DNA of 64,000 nt from Streptomyces sp. SCSIO 30461 (lineage in GTDB: Bacteria > Actinomycetota > Actinomycetes > Streptomycetales > Streptomycetaceae), in assembly GCF_037023745.1 (NCBI RefSeq), contig NZ_CP146101.1, positions 4,828,001 to 4,892,000 on the forward strand. Reading direction: 5' to 3'. The first letter of the stretch is position 1. Every line of letters starts with the position of its first letter. Made by a program: the position numbers and the translations under genes. The notes beneath the pieces were generated by a model, which saw nothing but the letters and a program-made list of their open reading frames with translations, searched no databases and had not been told where the DNA came from. Below are positions 52,052-60,564 of this stretch, in pieces.

Positions 52052-53635
52052 CTACCAGCTGGTCTTCCGCTCCAGCGTCCACACCTGCATGATCGTCTGC
52101 GGGTCGAGTGCCTGCTCACAGCCCGCGATCTCGCTGCTGGCGGCGATGTGCAGCTTGCCCTGCCACAGCGGAAGCAGCCGGACGTCCTGCACCAAGACCT
52201 GCTGGGCCGTCTCGAACTGGTTGGACACCGACACCGATCCGCGGTCGCTCTCCTTGCGGGACAGCGTGAGCTGTTCGGCGATCTCCGGGCTGTCGTAGGG
52301 AGTGCCGAGCGCGTTCTCCTTGCCGACGAACGGCGCGATGAAGTTGTCCGGGTCCGGGAAGTCGGGGAACCAGCCTCGGCCGAACACCGGGTACTGACCG
52401 TTCTTGTAGCCTTCCTGGAACTCCTTCCAGGGCTTGCTCTGCAAGGTGATCTCGAACAGGCCGGACTCTTCGAGCTGCTTCTTGATCTCCGCGAACTCGA
52501 GAGCCGTGGAGGAGCCGTAGCGATCCGTGGTGAACCAGAACGTCAGCCTGACCGGTGTCTCGATCCCGGCCTTGTCGAGGATCCGTCGTGCCTCGGCGAC
52601 GTTCGGATCACCGAAGGTGTCGAAGAAGCTGGTGGTGTGGCCTGCGATGCCCTTCGGGACCATGGAGTACAGCGGCTCAGCGGTGCCGTTGTAGACCTTG
52701 GCCACCAGCGCCTCGCGGTCGATGAGCTGGGCGACCGCCTTGCGTACCGGCAGCTTCGCCGAGGCCGGATCCTTGGGATTGAAGACCAGGTAGCGGATGT
52801 CGGCACCGACGGTCTCGACGACCTGGATCCCGTCGTTCTCCGGCTTCTTCTCCTGGAGGGAGGTGACCTCCTCCGCGGTCAGACCGCGGTTGGTGACATC
52901 GATCTCCTGCTTCTTGAGAGCGTTCACCAGCACTTCCGAATCCTGGAAGTAGCGAATGGTGACCGCCTCGTTCTTGCGGTCGGCGAAGCCGCGGTAGCTC
53001 GCGTTCTTCTTCAGCTCGGCCCGGTCGCCCTCAGCGTAGGAGTCCAGGGTGTAAGGACCCGAGCCGGTGAGTTTGCCGTCCTCACGCAGCGCACCCGCCG
53101 GATATTCCGCCGGGTCGACGAGCGACATCGCGGGGGTGGCGAGGATGAACGGGAAAGTGGCATCGGACTTGGAAAGCCGGAAGGTGATGTTCCGGTCGCC
53201 TTCCGTCTGGACCGAGCTCAGCGATCCGAGCAGTCCGGCAGGACCGCCCTTGACGTTGATCTTCTTGATCCGGTCGATGGAGTACTTGACCGCAGCGGCG
53301 TCCAGTTTGTGACCGTTGGAGAAGGTGAGGCCTTCGCGGAGCGTGCACGTGTATGTCGTACTGGTGTCATCCGTGAACTGGCAGCTCTCCGCGGCGTCGG
53401 GCTGCGGGCTGGTGCTTCCGGTGGGGAAGCTCAGCAGTGTCTGGAACACGTTCCGGTACAGCTCCCAGGAGCCGTCCCACGCGGCGGCGGGATCGAGCGT
53501 GCTGGGCTCACTCGTGGTGCCGACGACCACCGGCTTCGCCCCATCGGCGTCATCGTCGGAGAAGAGACCGCATCCCGCTACCAGGGATATGGACGCAATG
53601 GCCGCGGCGGCCCGCAGCATCGTCCGGTTGAACAC
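52052..53635 (-). CDS. ABC transporter substrate-binding lipoprotein (SBP family 5)
   Basis: A 527-aa protein. GTG 53635 is chosen because GAGGAG lies 9 nt upstream. Lipoprotein signal MLRAAAAIASISLVAGCGLF with lipobox LVAGC. The mature domain is of the DppA/OppA type: VVGTTSEPSTLDPAAAWDGS, LREGLTFSNGHKLDAAAVKY, NVKGGPAGLLGSLSSVQTEG and LTGSGPYTLDSYAEGDRAEL, then VGADIRYLVFNPKDPASAKL and FPDFPDPDNFIAPFVGKENA. Binds peptides or similar ligands outside the cell. No permease or ATPase genes follow, so it is an orphan binding protein. Confidence 0.92.
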   Translation of the reverse strand: MFNRTMLRAAAAIASISLVAGCGLFSDDDADGAKPVVVGTTSEPSTLDPAAAWDGSWELYRNVFQTLLSFPTGSTSPQPDAAESCQFTDDTSTTYTCTLREGLTFSNGHKLDAAAVKYSIDRIKKINVKGGPAGLLGSLSSVQTEGDRNITFRLSKSDATFPFILATPAMSLVDPAEYPAGALREDGKLTGSGPYTLDSYAEGDRAELKKNASYRGFADRKNEAVTIRYFQDSEVLVNALKKQEIDVTNRGLTAEEVTSLQEKKPENDGIQVVETVGADIRYLVFNPKDPASAKLPVRKAVAQLIDREALVAKVYNGTAEPLYSMVPKGIAGHTTSFFDTFGDPNVAEARRILDKAGIETPVRLTFWFTTDRYGSSTALEFAEIKKQLEESGLFEITLQSKPWKEFQEGYKNGQYPVFGRGWFPDFPDPDNFIAPFVGKENALGTPYDSPEIAEQLTLSRKESDRGSVSVSNQFETAQQVLVQDVRLLPLWQGKLHIAASSEIAGCEQALDPQTIMQVWTLERKTSW

Positions 53636-53680
53636 GTGCACACGCTCCTCGTTCAGCCATGGGTCGGCGAACCATACCGC

Positions 53681-53720
53681 AGTGCCCCGCCGGATCAACG
53701 GAGTGGTCCGGCGGGGCACT
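53681..53720 (-). terminator. Terminator between SDR and binding-protein genes
   Basis: Perfect 14-bp arms AGTGCCCCGCCGGA / TCCGGCGGGGCACT around a 12-base loop, about 35 bp after the SDR stop and 45 bp before the binding-protein start. Confidence 0.7.
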
Positions 53721-53755
53721 TATGGCAATCCATGTCCATTCAGACATAAAACGAC

Positions 53756-54523
53756 TCAATGGACTCCGGCATTGAGGAAGATACCGCCGTCCACCACGAG
53801 TGTCTGCCCCGTGATCCAATCCGACTGATCCGAGGTGAGAAAGGCCGCGGCGCCACCGATGTCACGGGGAACGCCCAGCCTGCCCATGGGATAAGCGGCT
53901 GCCGCTTCCGCCTCCCGGCCCTCGTACAACGCTTCCGCAAACTTTGTCTTGACCACGGCGGGGGCGATCGCATTGACTCGGACCGTCGGCGCGAATTCAT
54001 GCGCCAGCTGAAGAGTCAGGTTGATCATCGCCGCCTTGCTCATCCCGTACGCCCCGACGAACGGCGAAGCAGAGACTCCGGCGACCGAGGCGATGTTCAC
54101 GATCGCGCCGCCGTGCTCCTTCTGCCACACCCGCCAGGTCTGCTGGGCGAAACCCAGCGCGGAGATCACATTGGTCTCGTACACCTTGCGGGCCACCGCG
54201 AGATCGAGCTCGGCCATCGGCCCGAAGACAGGGTTGGTGCCGGCGTTGTTGACGAGGAAGTCCACCCGCCCGAAGGCGTCCATGACCCGCTCGACGGCGA
54301 CGGCCTGGTGCTCCTCGTCGTGGGCCTTGCCCGCGACGGCGATCACCCGCTCGACACCGAGCCTCTCGACGGCCTCCTTGAGTGAGTCCTCGTTGCGGCC
54401 GGTGATGCACACCTGGTCACCGCGGGCGACCAGCGCCTCGGCGACCCCGTAGCCGATCCCCCGGCTGCCGCCCGTGACCAGTGCGGCCTTTCCGGAGAGC
54501 GGCGGAAGTACCTGAGTCGTCAT
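53756..54523 (-). CDS. Short-chain dehydrogenase/reductase
   Basis: A 255-aa classical SDR. Cofactor motif ALVTGGSRGIGYGVAEALVA (TGxxxGIG), FLVNNAGTN (NNAG), catalytic Ser in VNIASVAGVSASPFVGAYGM-SKAA with YxxxK (YGMSK), and the end VPRDIGGAAAFLTSDQSDWI-TGQTLVVDGG. FabG-like; likely NADP(H). It follows the other SDR with 13 bp between, so the two are co-transcribed. Substrate unknown. Confidence 0.92.
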   Translation of the reverse strand: MTTQVLPPLSGKAALVTGGSRGIGYGVAEALVARGDQVCITGRNEDSLKEAVERLGVERVIAVAGKAHDEEHQAVAVERVMDAFGRVDFLVNNAGTNPVFGPMAELDLAVARKVYETNVISALGFAQQTWRVWQKEHGGAIVNIASVAGVSASPFVGAYGMSKAAMINLTLQLAHEFAPTVRVNAIAPAVVKTKFAEALYEGREAEAAAAYPMGRLGVPRDIGGAAAFLTSDQSDWITGQTLVVDGGIFLNAGVH

Positions 54524-54536
54524 CGCTGCCTCCAGG

Positions 54537-55298
54537 TCAGTTGAGCGGGCCGCCGGCCACGTACATGACCTGGCCGGAGATGAATCCCGCGTCGTCGCCG
54601 GTGAAGAAGGCGATGGCGTTGGCGACGTCCTCCGGCCGGCCGACCCGCTGTACCGGGATCTGGGTGGCGGCGGCGGCCTGGAACTCCTCGAAGCCCATGC
54701 CGACGCGGGCGGCGGTCTGCGCCGTCATCTCGGTGACGATGAAGCCGGGGGCCACCGCGTTGGCGGTCACACCGAACTTGCCGAGCTCCTTGGCCAGGGT
54801 CTTGGTGAGGCCCTGGAGGCCCGCCTTGACCGCGGAGTAGTTGGCCTGGCCGCGGTTGCCCAGCGCGGAGCTGGAGGACAGCGAGACGATCCGACCGAAA
54901 CCGGCGTCCACCATGTGCTTCTGGCAGGCCTTGGCCATCAGGAACGCGCCCTTCAGGTGCACGTTCATCACGATGTCCCAGTCCGACTCACTCATCTTGA
55001 AGAGCAGGTTGTCCCGCAGCACCCCGGCGTTGTTGACGAGGATGGTGGGCGCGCCGAGTTCGGCGGCCACCCTGGCCACCGCCGCCTCGACCTGGGCGGA
55101 GTCCGAGACGTCGCAGCCCACGGCGACCGCCTTGCCGCCGGCCGCGGTGATCTTCTCGACGGTGTCCTTGCAGGCCGCCTCGTCGAGGTCGAGTACGGCG
55201 ACGGCACGGCCTTCGGCCGCCAGGCGTACGGCGGTGGCGGCGCCAATGCCGCGCGCCGCTCCCGTCACGATGGCAACGCGCTGCTCGGTGCTGGACAT
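54537..55298 (-). CDS. FabG-like 3-oxoacyl-reductase-type SDR
   Basis: A 253-aa protein from ATG 55298 (GGAGAGCCAACC ahead; a longer frame to 55361 is less likely). Motifs: AIVTGAARGIGAATAVRLAA, ILVNNAGVLRDNLLFKM, VSLSSSSALGNRGQANYSAV-KAG (Ser, YxxxK) and RVGRPEDVANAIAFFTGDDA-GFISGQV. High similarity to FabG; it may reduce 3-oxoacyl-CoA/ACP. GAGCGACCGCTTAG, a partial inverted repeat near 55376, lies about 70 bp upstream and could be a TetR-type site. Confidence 0.92.
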   Translation of the reverse strand: MSSTEQRVAIVTGAARGIGAATAVRLAAEGRAVAVLDLDEAACKDTVEKITAAGGKAVAVGCDVSDSAQVEAAVARVAAELGAPTILVNNAGVLRDNLLFKMSESDWDIVMNVHLKGAFLMAKACQKHMVDAGFGRIVSLSSSSALGNRGQANYSAVKAGLQGLTKTLAKELGKFGVTANAVAPGFIVTEMTAQTAARVGMGFEEFQAAAATQIPVQRVGRPEDVANAIAFFTGDDAGFISGQVMYVAGGPLN

Positions 55299-55484
55299 GG
55301 TTGGCTCTCCTCGCCCTTGGATCCCGCAAAACGATGAACGATGCACACGGCCGCCCGGCACGCCCCGGAAGGAATGAGCGACCGCTTAGTACCTTCAGCT
55401 GGACGAGACGCTAGAAGCCCTGACACCCGGTGTCAACGCACCCCCCGCATTCCGGCTCCGGGTTCACCTCCACCGCGCGGGCGT

Positions 55485-55877
55485 TCAGCGCACCAGCACA
55501 TCGAGCAACCGCTCGACCTCGGCTTCCGGGTCGGCGGTCAGACCCGTGTGCACGGGCCCCGGCTGGACCACCGTGGAACGCGGCGCGATCAACCAGCGGA
55601 AACGCCGTCCGGCATCGTCACGGGCCGCCTGCCCCGCATCCTCGCCGCCCCGGCACACACCTTCGACGGCCTGGAGCGCGGCCCGGACACCGGTGACGTC
55701 CGCCCGCGGGTCGAGCGCTCTCAGCTTCACCTCGTCCAGATGGGTACGCGCCGACACGAAGGACCTGGCACGGCAGTACACCACCACCCCCGCGTTGAAG
55801 TACTCTCCCCGCTCGACCCGGGGCACGACACGCAGCAGCGCGTACTCGAACACGTCCCGCTCTCCAGCGCCGTTCAC
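55485..55877 (-). CDS. DUF3037 protein
   Basis: A 130-aa protein from GTG 55877, overlapping the HipA-like stop (GTGA). Reads VFEYALLRVVPRVERGEYFN-AGVVVYCRARSFV, then TGVRAALQAVEGVCRGGEDA and FRWLIAPRSTVVQPGPVHTG: the DUF3037 signature (YxLLRxVPRxERGEFxNVGVVLxC). Always found coupled to the HipA-like gene in related genomes; role unknown. Confidence 0.85.
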   Translation of the reverse strand: MNGAGERDVFEYALLRVVPRVERGEYFNAGVVVYCRARSFVSARTHLDEVKLRALDPRADVTGVRAALQAVEGVCRGGEDAGQAARDDAGRRFRWLIAPRSTVVQPGPVHTGLTADPEAEVERLLDVLVR

Positions 55878-56737
55878 CGCCCGCCGCCTTTCACTCCGTC
55901 GCTGTCCTTCCTGGTGGGGTGCGGCCAGGGTTTCACCTGCTCGGTCAGCCAGCCGGGCGCCTGCGACGGCCGTGACGCGGACGGCGCGCCCAGGGTGATC
56001 CGCTCATGGATGGTGGTGGCGCGCGAGAGCAGCGCCTCGACATAGGCGCGCCGTACGGCGTCGGCGGAGTCGAATCCCGGCTCGTCGACCAGCCATTCAT
56101 CCGGCACGTCCGCGGCGACCCGGGTCAGCAGTTCTTCGGTGACCCGTGGCGCCAGGTCGGCCGCGGCAGCGGCGACATCGGGGCGGAAGGGAGCGAGAGC
56201 ATGGTCCGACGCGTCGTAGGGCTTGGCCGTCGAGGCACCGACTCCCGGCCAGTTGTGGTGCCAGATCATGGTGGCGCCGTGATCGATCAGCCACAGGTCG
56301 CTGTGCCAGACCAGCATGTTGGGATTCCGCCAGGACCGGTCGACATTGTTGATCAGCGCGTCGAACCAGACCACCCGGCCCGCTTCCGCGGCGTCCACCT
56401 CGTACGCCAGCGGGTCGAAGCCCAGCGACCCGGGCAGGAAGTCCATCCCCAGGTTGAGACCACCGCTCGCCTTGAGCAGCTCCTGCACCTCCTGGTCGGG
56501 CTCGGAAAGACCGATGACCGGATCGAGCTGGATCCCCACCAGCTCCGGGACCCGCAACCCCAGACTGCGGCCCAGCTGCCCGCAGACGACCTCGGCGACG
56601 AGCGTCTTGCGACCCTGCCCGGCTCCGGTGAACTTCATGACGTACGTGCCGAGATCGTCGGCCTCGACGATCCCCGGGAGCGAGCCGCCCTCACGCAAGG
56701 GCGTGACATAGCGGGTCGCTACGACCTCTTCCAACAC
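55874..56737 (-). CDS. HipA-like kinase-fold protein
   Basis: A 287-aa protein. Segments ATRYVTPLREGGSLPGIVEA, YVMKFTGAGQGRKTLVAEVV (P-loop-like, with ATP-binding Lys), VWFDALINNVDRSWRNPNML (catalytic Asp-Asn pattern) and LWLIDHGATMIWHHNW (metal Asp) fit the compact HipA family. Not next to a HipB-type antitoxin, so toxin-antitoxin function is doubtful; the DUF3037 partner is typical. The integrase gene begins its 3' end only 76 bp upstream, so the promoter region may have been changed by integration. Confidence 0.82.
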   Translation of the reverse strand: MLEEVVATRYVTPLREGGSLPGIVEADDLGTYVMKFTGAGQGRKTLVAEVVCGQLGRSLGLRVPELVGIQLDPVIGLSEPDQEVQELLKASGGLNLGMDFLPGSLGFDPLAYEVDAAEAGRVVWFDALINNVDRSWRNPNMLVWHSDLWLIDHGATMIWHHNWPGVGASTAKPYDASDHALAPFRPDVAAAAADLAPRVTEELLTRVAADVPDEWLVDEPGFDSADAVRRAYVEALLSRATTIHERITLGAPSASRPSQAPGWLTEQVKPWPHPTRKDSDGVKGGGR

Positions 56738-56813
56738 TTTCCCAGGCCACCCATCTCTTCAGCCTTGCAATCCAAGTACGACTTCTCCGGGGCGAAGAGG
56801 CGGGAATCACCGG

Positions 56814-58081
56814 TCAACGGCGCTGGGGAGAATCTGGGGAGTTTCGGCCGGCGGGCCGGTCTCCCCACTCCCCAAGCAGACCGTCGATGGTGCCGCGCCC
56901 CTTGCTGCCGGCTTCCGGCATGAAGTGAGCATAGTAACCGAGGGTGATCGCCGGCGAGGAGTGTCCGAGCCACCGAGCCAGGGTCACGACGGACTCTCCG
57001 GCTTCCACCATGATCGAGGCGTAGGTGTGCCGAAGCACGTGGAAACCGTCCTTCGGGGCCGCCGCCCACTGCCAGGCTTTCGCCCCTCGGCGCGTGGCGG
57101 GATGACGCCGGCCTTGGCCAGGGCCGGCTTCCAGGTGTAGGTGTTCCATGTGTTCACCGCGACGGCGTTGCCGAAGCGCGTGGTGAGCAGCAGGGAGAAC
57201 TTCTCCCTCTCCCCCTCCGGCTTCCCCCACGGCAGCTCCACCTCTACCGGCGGGAACGCTTCGATGTGACGCTTCAGTTCCTCGGCCACCGACGGAGGCA
57301 GATCCACCGTTCGGATCTTCTTCCCCTTCGGCAGGGCGAAGTACAGCCTTCCGTGAATCGCCTGCACTTGGCGCCGAACGTGAAGCATGCCGCGTTCATA
57401 GTCGATGTCCTCCGGACTCAGCCCGAACACCTCGCCCTGGCGGAGTCCGCACCCCAGGCCGACTACGACGGCGATCCTGTTCCGCTCGCTGATGGCATCG
57501 CGGACTCGCAGTACCGTACCCATCGGCCACGCGTCGCGCCGCTCCCGTGGCGACTTGGGCCACCGCACAGATTTCGCGTGCGTCGGGTTGCGCGCGAGGC
57601 GCTTGTCGTCGACGGCAGCTTCCAGAATGGAGGAAGGCTCGGACAGGATGCCGCGCTGATAGTCGACTGACGAGACTGTCGACTCCAACTTGGTTATGAA
57701 CGCCCGCAGATCCGTTGCGGCGATGCTCCTGAGCGGAAGCTGGCCCAGGTGCGGGACGATATGGAGACGTGTTCTCCGCTCCTGACTGTCCGGGGTCTTC
57801 GGAGCACCTCCACGCCCTGGCGCCCAGTGCGTCTCGATGTACTCGGCCAGCGTGATGGACCCGTCGCGCGGGTCTACGAACTCGCCTCGCTCCTCATCCG
57901 TGGCTGCCCGGCGTAGCCACGCCTTGGCGTCCTCCAGCACATCAAAGGATCGGTCTCGCACCCCAGGTATGCCGGCGACCTTGTACCGCTTGCCCTTACC
58001 GTGGCGAGCAGTCTTCTCCCTTCTCCCGGTGACCGGATCCTTCTTCTTTTTGAGCCAACGATCCTCGATATAGCCGGCCAA
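56814..58081 (-). pseudogene. int: Tyrosine integrase with a frameshift
   Basis: The first frame from ATG 58081 (MAGYIEDRWLKKKKDP) has the N-terminal AP2-like and SAM-like domains (RSFDVLEDAKAWLRRAATDE, ITLAEYIETHWAPGRGG) and the catalytic Arg region (IAVVVGLGCGLRQGEVFGLS). At 57077-57100, in a GC run, the sense moves to a second frame: AKAWQWAAAPKDGFHVLRHT, YASIMVEAGESVVTLARWLG, HSSPAITLGYYAHFMPEAGS with R-H-x-x-R, LGHSS and Tyr. Joined length ~420 aa, normal for ICE/phage integrases. A single-base change restores it. No excisionase or replication gene follows, so only the end of an element is left. Confidence 0.85.
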
Positions 58082-58530
58082 ACGGTTGTCCTTTCAAGAA
58101 GATGCGAACGGCGCGCGACCCCAAGGAGCACTTCCTGCCCTGGATCGGCCAGCACCTGCTCGGCAGGCCCTCCGACGAGCCCCTGGAGCCGAAGCAGCCG
58201 CAACTGCTGCCTTTATAGCCACCCCGTCCTGACGCCGCTTCCCAGGCGGCGAGCCCGTTGCCCTCCCGCTCGGCCTCCTCGTGGAGGGTCCGCTCTGCCC
58301 ACGTGCCCACATCCATGTCGCGAAGGACCGACTCCACAACCACGCCCCACCCTCGGTGTGGCGCCACTCACACCTCGCCGGAGGCACCCTCGTTGAGCCT
58401 TAGTCTCTAAGCAGCTTAGTATTCCCGAAGTCTTCGCACAGCCGGTCGCCCATCCGGGGCGGCGACGGAGACGCCGCCGTGGCCGCTGTACGCCCAGTCC
58501 GTCGGCGGTCGAGGAAGAAGGAGCTCCGCC
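58082..58530. other. Gap upstream of NlpC gene, possible element border
   Basis: A 38-codon plus frame at 58102-58218 (MRTARDPKEHFLPWIGQHLL) looks like a gene end but has no known family. CTTAG-TCT-CTAAG at 58399-58411, followed by another CTTAG, lies in the promoter region of the NlpC/P60 gene. No tRNA or clear att repeat was found by eye. Confidence 0.4.
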
Positions 58531-59571
58531 GTGGCCTCCCATCGCCGCCCGAAGCAGTCCAGTCCGCGCTACACGGGCGTCCTGACCGCCACCGCCGCGG
58601 CGGCCGTGGCCCTGTCCACGCAGGCGGCCTCTGCCGACCCCCTGCCCGACCCGAACAAGAAGGGCGTCAAGGCACAGGTCGACCGCCTCTACGAACAGGC
58701 GACCCAGGCCACCGAGAAGTACAACGGGGCCAAGGAGAAGGCCGACGCGCTCAAGAAGGAGGTGGCGGGCCTCCAGGACGCGGCGGCGCGCAAGCAGGGC
58801 GAGCTGAACGAACTCCGTGACCGAATCGGCACGGTGGCCGCCGGCCAGTACCGTTCGGGCGGCCTCGACCCGGCCCTCCAGCTGTTCCTCTCCGAGGACC
58901 CCGACACGTACCTGGAGAAGGCGTCCGCCCTGGACCGGGCCGGCGAGCGGCAGGCCGCCGTACTACAGCAGTTCCAATCCCAGCAGCGGGCGCTCCAGCA
59001 GCAGCGCAGGGAAGCCTCCGAGAAACTGCGCGACCTCGACTCCGTACAGAAAGAACTGGGCAACCGGAAGACGGAGATCCAGGGCAAGCTGCGCGAGGCC
59101 CAGCGCCTCCTCAACACCCTCTCGGCGAAGGAGCGCGCCCGGATCGCGGAAGAGGAGGACCGGGCCAACCGCGCGAGCGCGCGCGTCGAGCTCGGCAACG
59201 AAGCCAGTGCCTCCGAGCGCGCCGCCGCCGCGTTCGCCGCCGCCAAGAGCCGGGTCGGCATGCCGTACGTCTGGGGCGCGAGCGGCCCGGCCTCGTTCGA
59301 CTGCTCCGGCCTTACCTCCTGGGCGTACCGCCAGGCCGGCGTGACGATACCGCGCACCTCCCAAGCCCAGGCCAGTGCCGGAACGCGCATCAACTCCCTG
59401 AGCGCCCTGAAGCCCGGCGACCTGATCATCATGCGCAGCGATCTCAGCCACGTCGGCTTCTACGCCGGCAACGGCCAGATCCTCCACGCCCCCAAGCCCG
59501 GCGCACAGGTCCGCTACGAGTCCATCGCCCGCAGCGGCATGCCCTTCATGTGGGGCGTACGCATCGGCTGA
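58531..59571 (+). CDS. NlpC/P60 peptidoglycan endopeptidase with coiled-coil N-domain
   Basis: A 346-aa secreted protein from GTG 58531 (GAAGGAGCTCCGCC ahead). Signal peptide ending near ASADPLPD. Residues ~50-220 are long coiled coils (VDRLYEQATQATEKYNGAKE, LQQFQSQQRALQQQRREASE). The C-terminal NlpC/P60 domain has the catalytic Cys in SFDCSGLTSWAYRQAG, His in MRSDLSHVGFYAGNGQILHA and the third polar residue HAPKPG. RipA/CwlO-like D,L-endopeptidases of this layout cut D-Glu-diaminopimelate bonds during growth. Complete and probably active; the coil likely autoinhibits it or docks it to FtsEX-type partners. Confidence 0.93.
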   Translation: MASHRRPKQSSPRYTGVLTATAAAAVALSTQAASADPLPDPNKKGVKAQVDRLYEQATQATEKYNGAKEKADALKKEVAGLQDAAARKQGELNELRDRIGTVAAGQYRSGGLDPALQLFLSEDPDTYLEKASALDRAGERQAAVLQQFQSQQRALQQQRREASEKLRDLDSVQKELGNRKTEIQGKLREAQRLLNTLSAKERARIAEEEDRANRASARVELGNEASASERAAAAFAAAKSRVGMPYVWGASGPASFDCSGLTSWAYRQAGVTIPRTSQAQASAGTRINSLSALKPGDLIIMRSDLSHVGFYAGNGQILHAPKPGAQVRYESIARSGMPFMWGVRIG

Positions 59572-59581
59572 CGCACACAGC

Positions 59582-59616
59582 AGAGGGGGCGCGGGTCCGA
59601 GACCGGCGCCCCCTCT
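59582..59616. terminator. Bidirectional terminator
   Basis: Perfect 11-bp arms AGAGGGGGCGC / GCGCCCCCTCT with 13-base loop, between the convergent NlpC/P60 gene and the cbtA pseudogene. Confidence 0.75.
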
Positions 59617-59630
59617 CACGTGGGCAGGCG

Positions 59631-60390
59631 TCAGGACGAGGGCGCGACCGCCGCCCCCGGCTCCACGGCCCCGGTCCGCGCGCCGGACTCGCGCGGCTGC
59701 AGCAGCCGCTCGGCCAGGACGCCGAAGACGAGGCCGAATCCGGCCCACAGCGTGGCCTGGATCGCGAGCGCCGAGATCCTGAACTGCCAGACGACGGCGG
59801 CCGGGAAGTCCTTCGGCATCTCGTTGACGGCGGGCAGGAAGGCGTACGCGAGTCCGACGGCGAGCACGAAGAACGCCCCTGCCACGACCGACGCGTTCCA
59901 GTTGCCCAGACGGGGCGCGAGCCGCTTGCCGAGGATCACGGCGGAGACGGCGAGCAGCACGCTGAGCACCACCATGAGCAGGTAAAGGGTGGTGCGCTGG
60001 CTGATCGTGGCCGGGTCGCTGACCGCCGGCGGGTTGGCCGGGTACTTGAGGAACGGCACGACATAGAAGGCGAGCAGGCCGCCGAGGGTCAGCAGCGCCG
60101 CCGTCGCGCGGGGCCCGAAAGCGCCGATCCGGCCCAGGGCGAATCAGTACGCGAGTGCCGCGATTCCGCCGATGCCGACGGCGTAGACGAGGACGCCGGT
60201 CGCGAGGCCGGTGGTGGACTGGGCCGCACGGCTGACCAGCTCCGCGCCCTCCTCCTGGCTGTGCGCCGCCTCGTAGGCGATGCCGGCCTCGGTCGGTGGC
60301 TCGCCGAGGAAGTAGGCGACGACGAGGGCGAGTAGGCCGGCCACGAGACCGGCGCCGAGCCGCGCCGCTCAGGAGATGAGCGGCTGCCGC
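59631..60390 (-). pseudogene. cbtA: Cobalt transporter CbtA with two in-frame stops
   Basis: Translated across stops it reads RLGAGLVAGLLALVVAYFLG, EPPTEAGIAYEAAHSQEEGA, ATGVLVYAVGIGGIAALAY, then TGA (60144-60146), then FALGRIGAFGPRATAALLTL, VPFLKYPANPPAVSDPATIS, LGKRLAPRLGNWNASVVAGA and LAYAFLPAVNEMPKDFPAAV. This is the five-helix CbtA family with its LKYPANPP motif. Another TGA (60369-60371) lies at the N-terminus. Reading frame and conserved residues are otherwise preserved, so inactivation is recent. CbtA works with CbtB in B12-linked cobalt uptake; no cbtB is present. Confidence 0.8.
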
Positions 60391-60394
60391 CGGG

Positions 60395-60440
60395 CACACA
60401 GTGGCGCGACCGTGCCGGATTCCCACCGGCTTCCGCTTGC
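60395..60440 (-). ncRNA. Cobalamin riboswitch core (partial)
   Basis: On the minus strand GGAAGCCGGTGGGAATCCGG is followed by CACGGTCGCGCCACTGTG, the B12-box region (AAnCCGGTGnnAATCCGGC, then GCCACTG) of AdoCbl riboswitches. It sits just before the cbtA reading frame, a known location for these elements. The 5' half could not be matched with confidence, so it may be truncated. Confidence 0.65.
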
Positions 60441-60496
60441 CGTCGATTGACTTGTCCAGGTCAAGGTATCGAATGCCGCACCAACCCACCACCATG

Positions 60497-60515
60497 CTTC
60501 TAAACGACTTAGAAG
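60497..60515. promoter_or_regulatory. Inverted repeat CTTCTAA-ACGAC-TTAGAAG
   Basis: 7-bp perfect arms, AT-rich, upstream of the riboswitch/cbtA unit on the minus strand and ~50 bp beyond the 3' end of the FemX-like gene. Possible repressor site. Confidence 0.45.
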
Positions 60516-60564
60516 TATCGATTAGGGTTCACCCATGACCGATCGACTCACCCCCGGGGTGGCC

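Noticed and set aside
55874-56737. HipA-HipB toxin-antitoxin system
   Set aside because: No HipB-like helix-turn-helix gene is adjacent; the partner is DUF3037, the usual non-TA arrangement.
58380-58530. c-di-AMP (ydaO) riboswitch before the NlpC/P60 gene
   Set aside because: Such riboswitches occur before cell-wall hydrolases in Streptomyces, but the conserved core segments were not found here.
58963-60495. 510-codon minus-strand open frame covering cbtA and the NlpC gene
   Set aside because: It runs through the riboswitch, the cbtA pseudogene in the wrong frame and the antisense of NlpC/P60.
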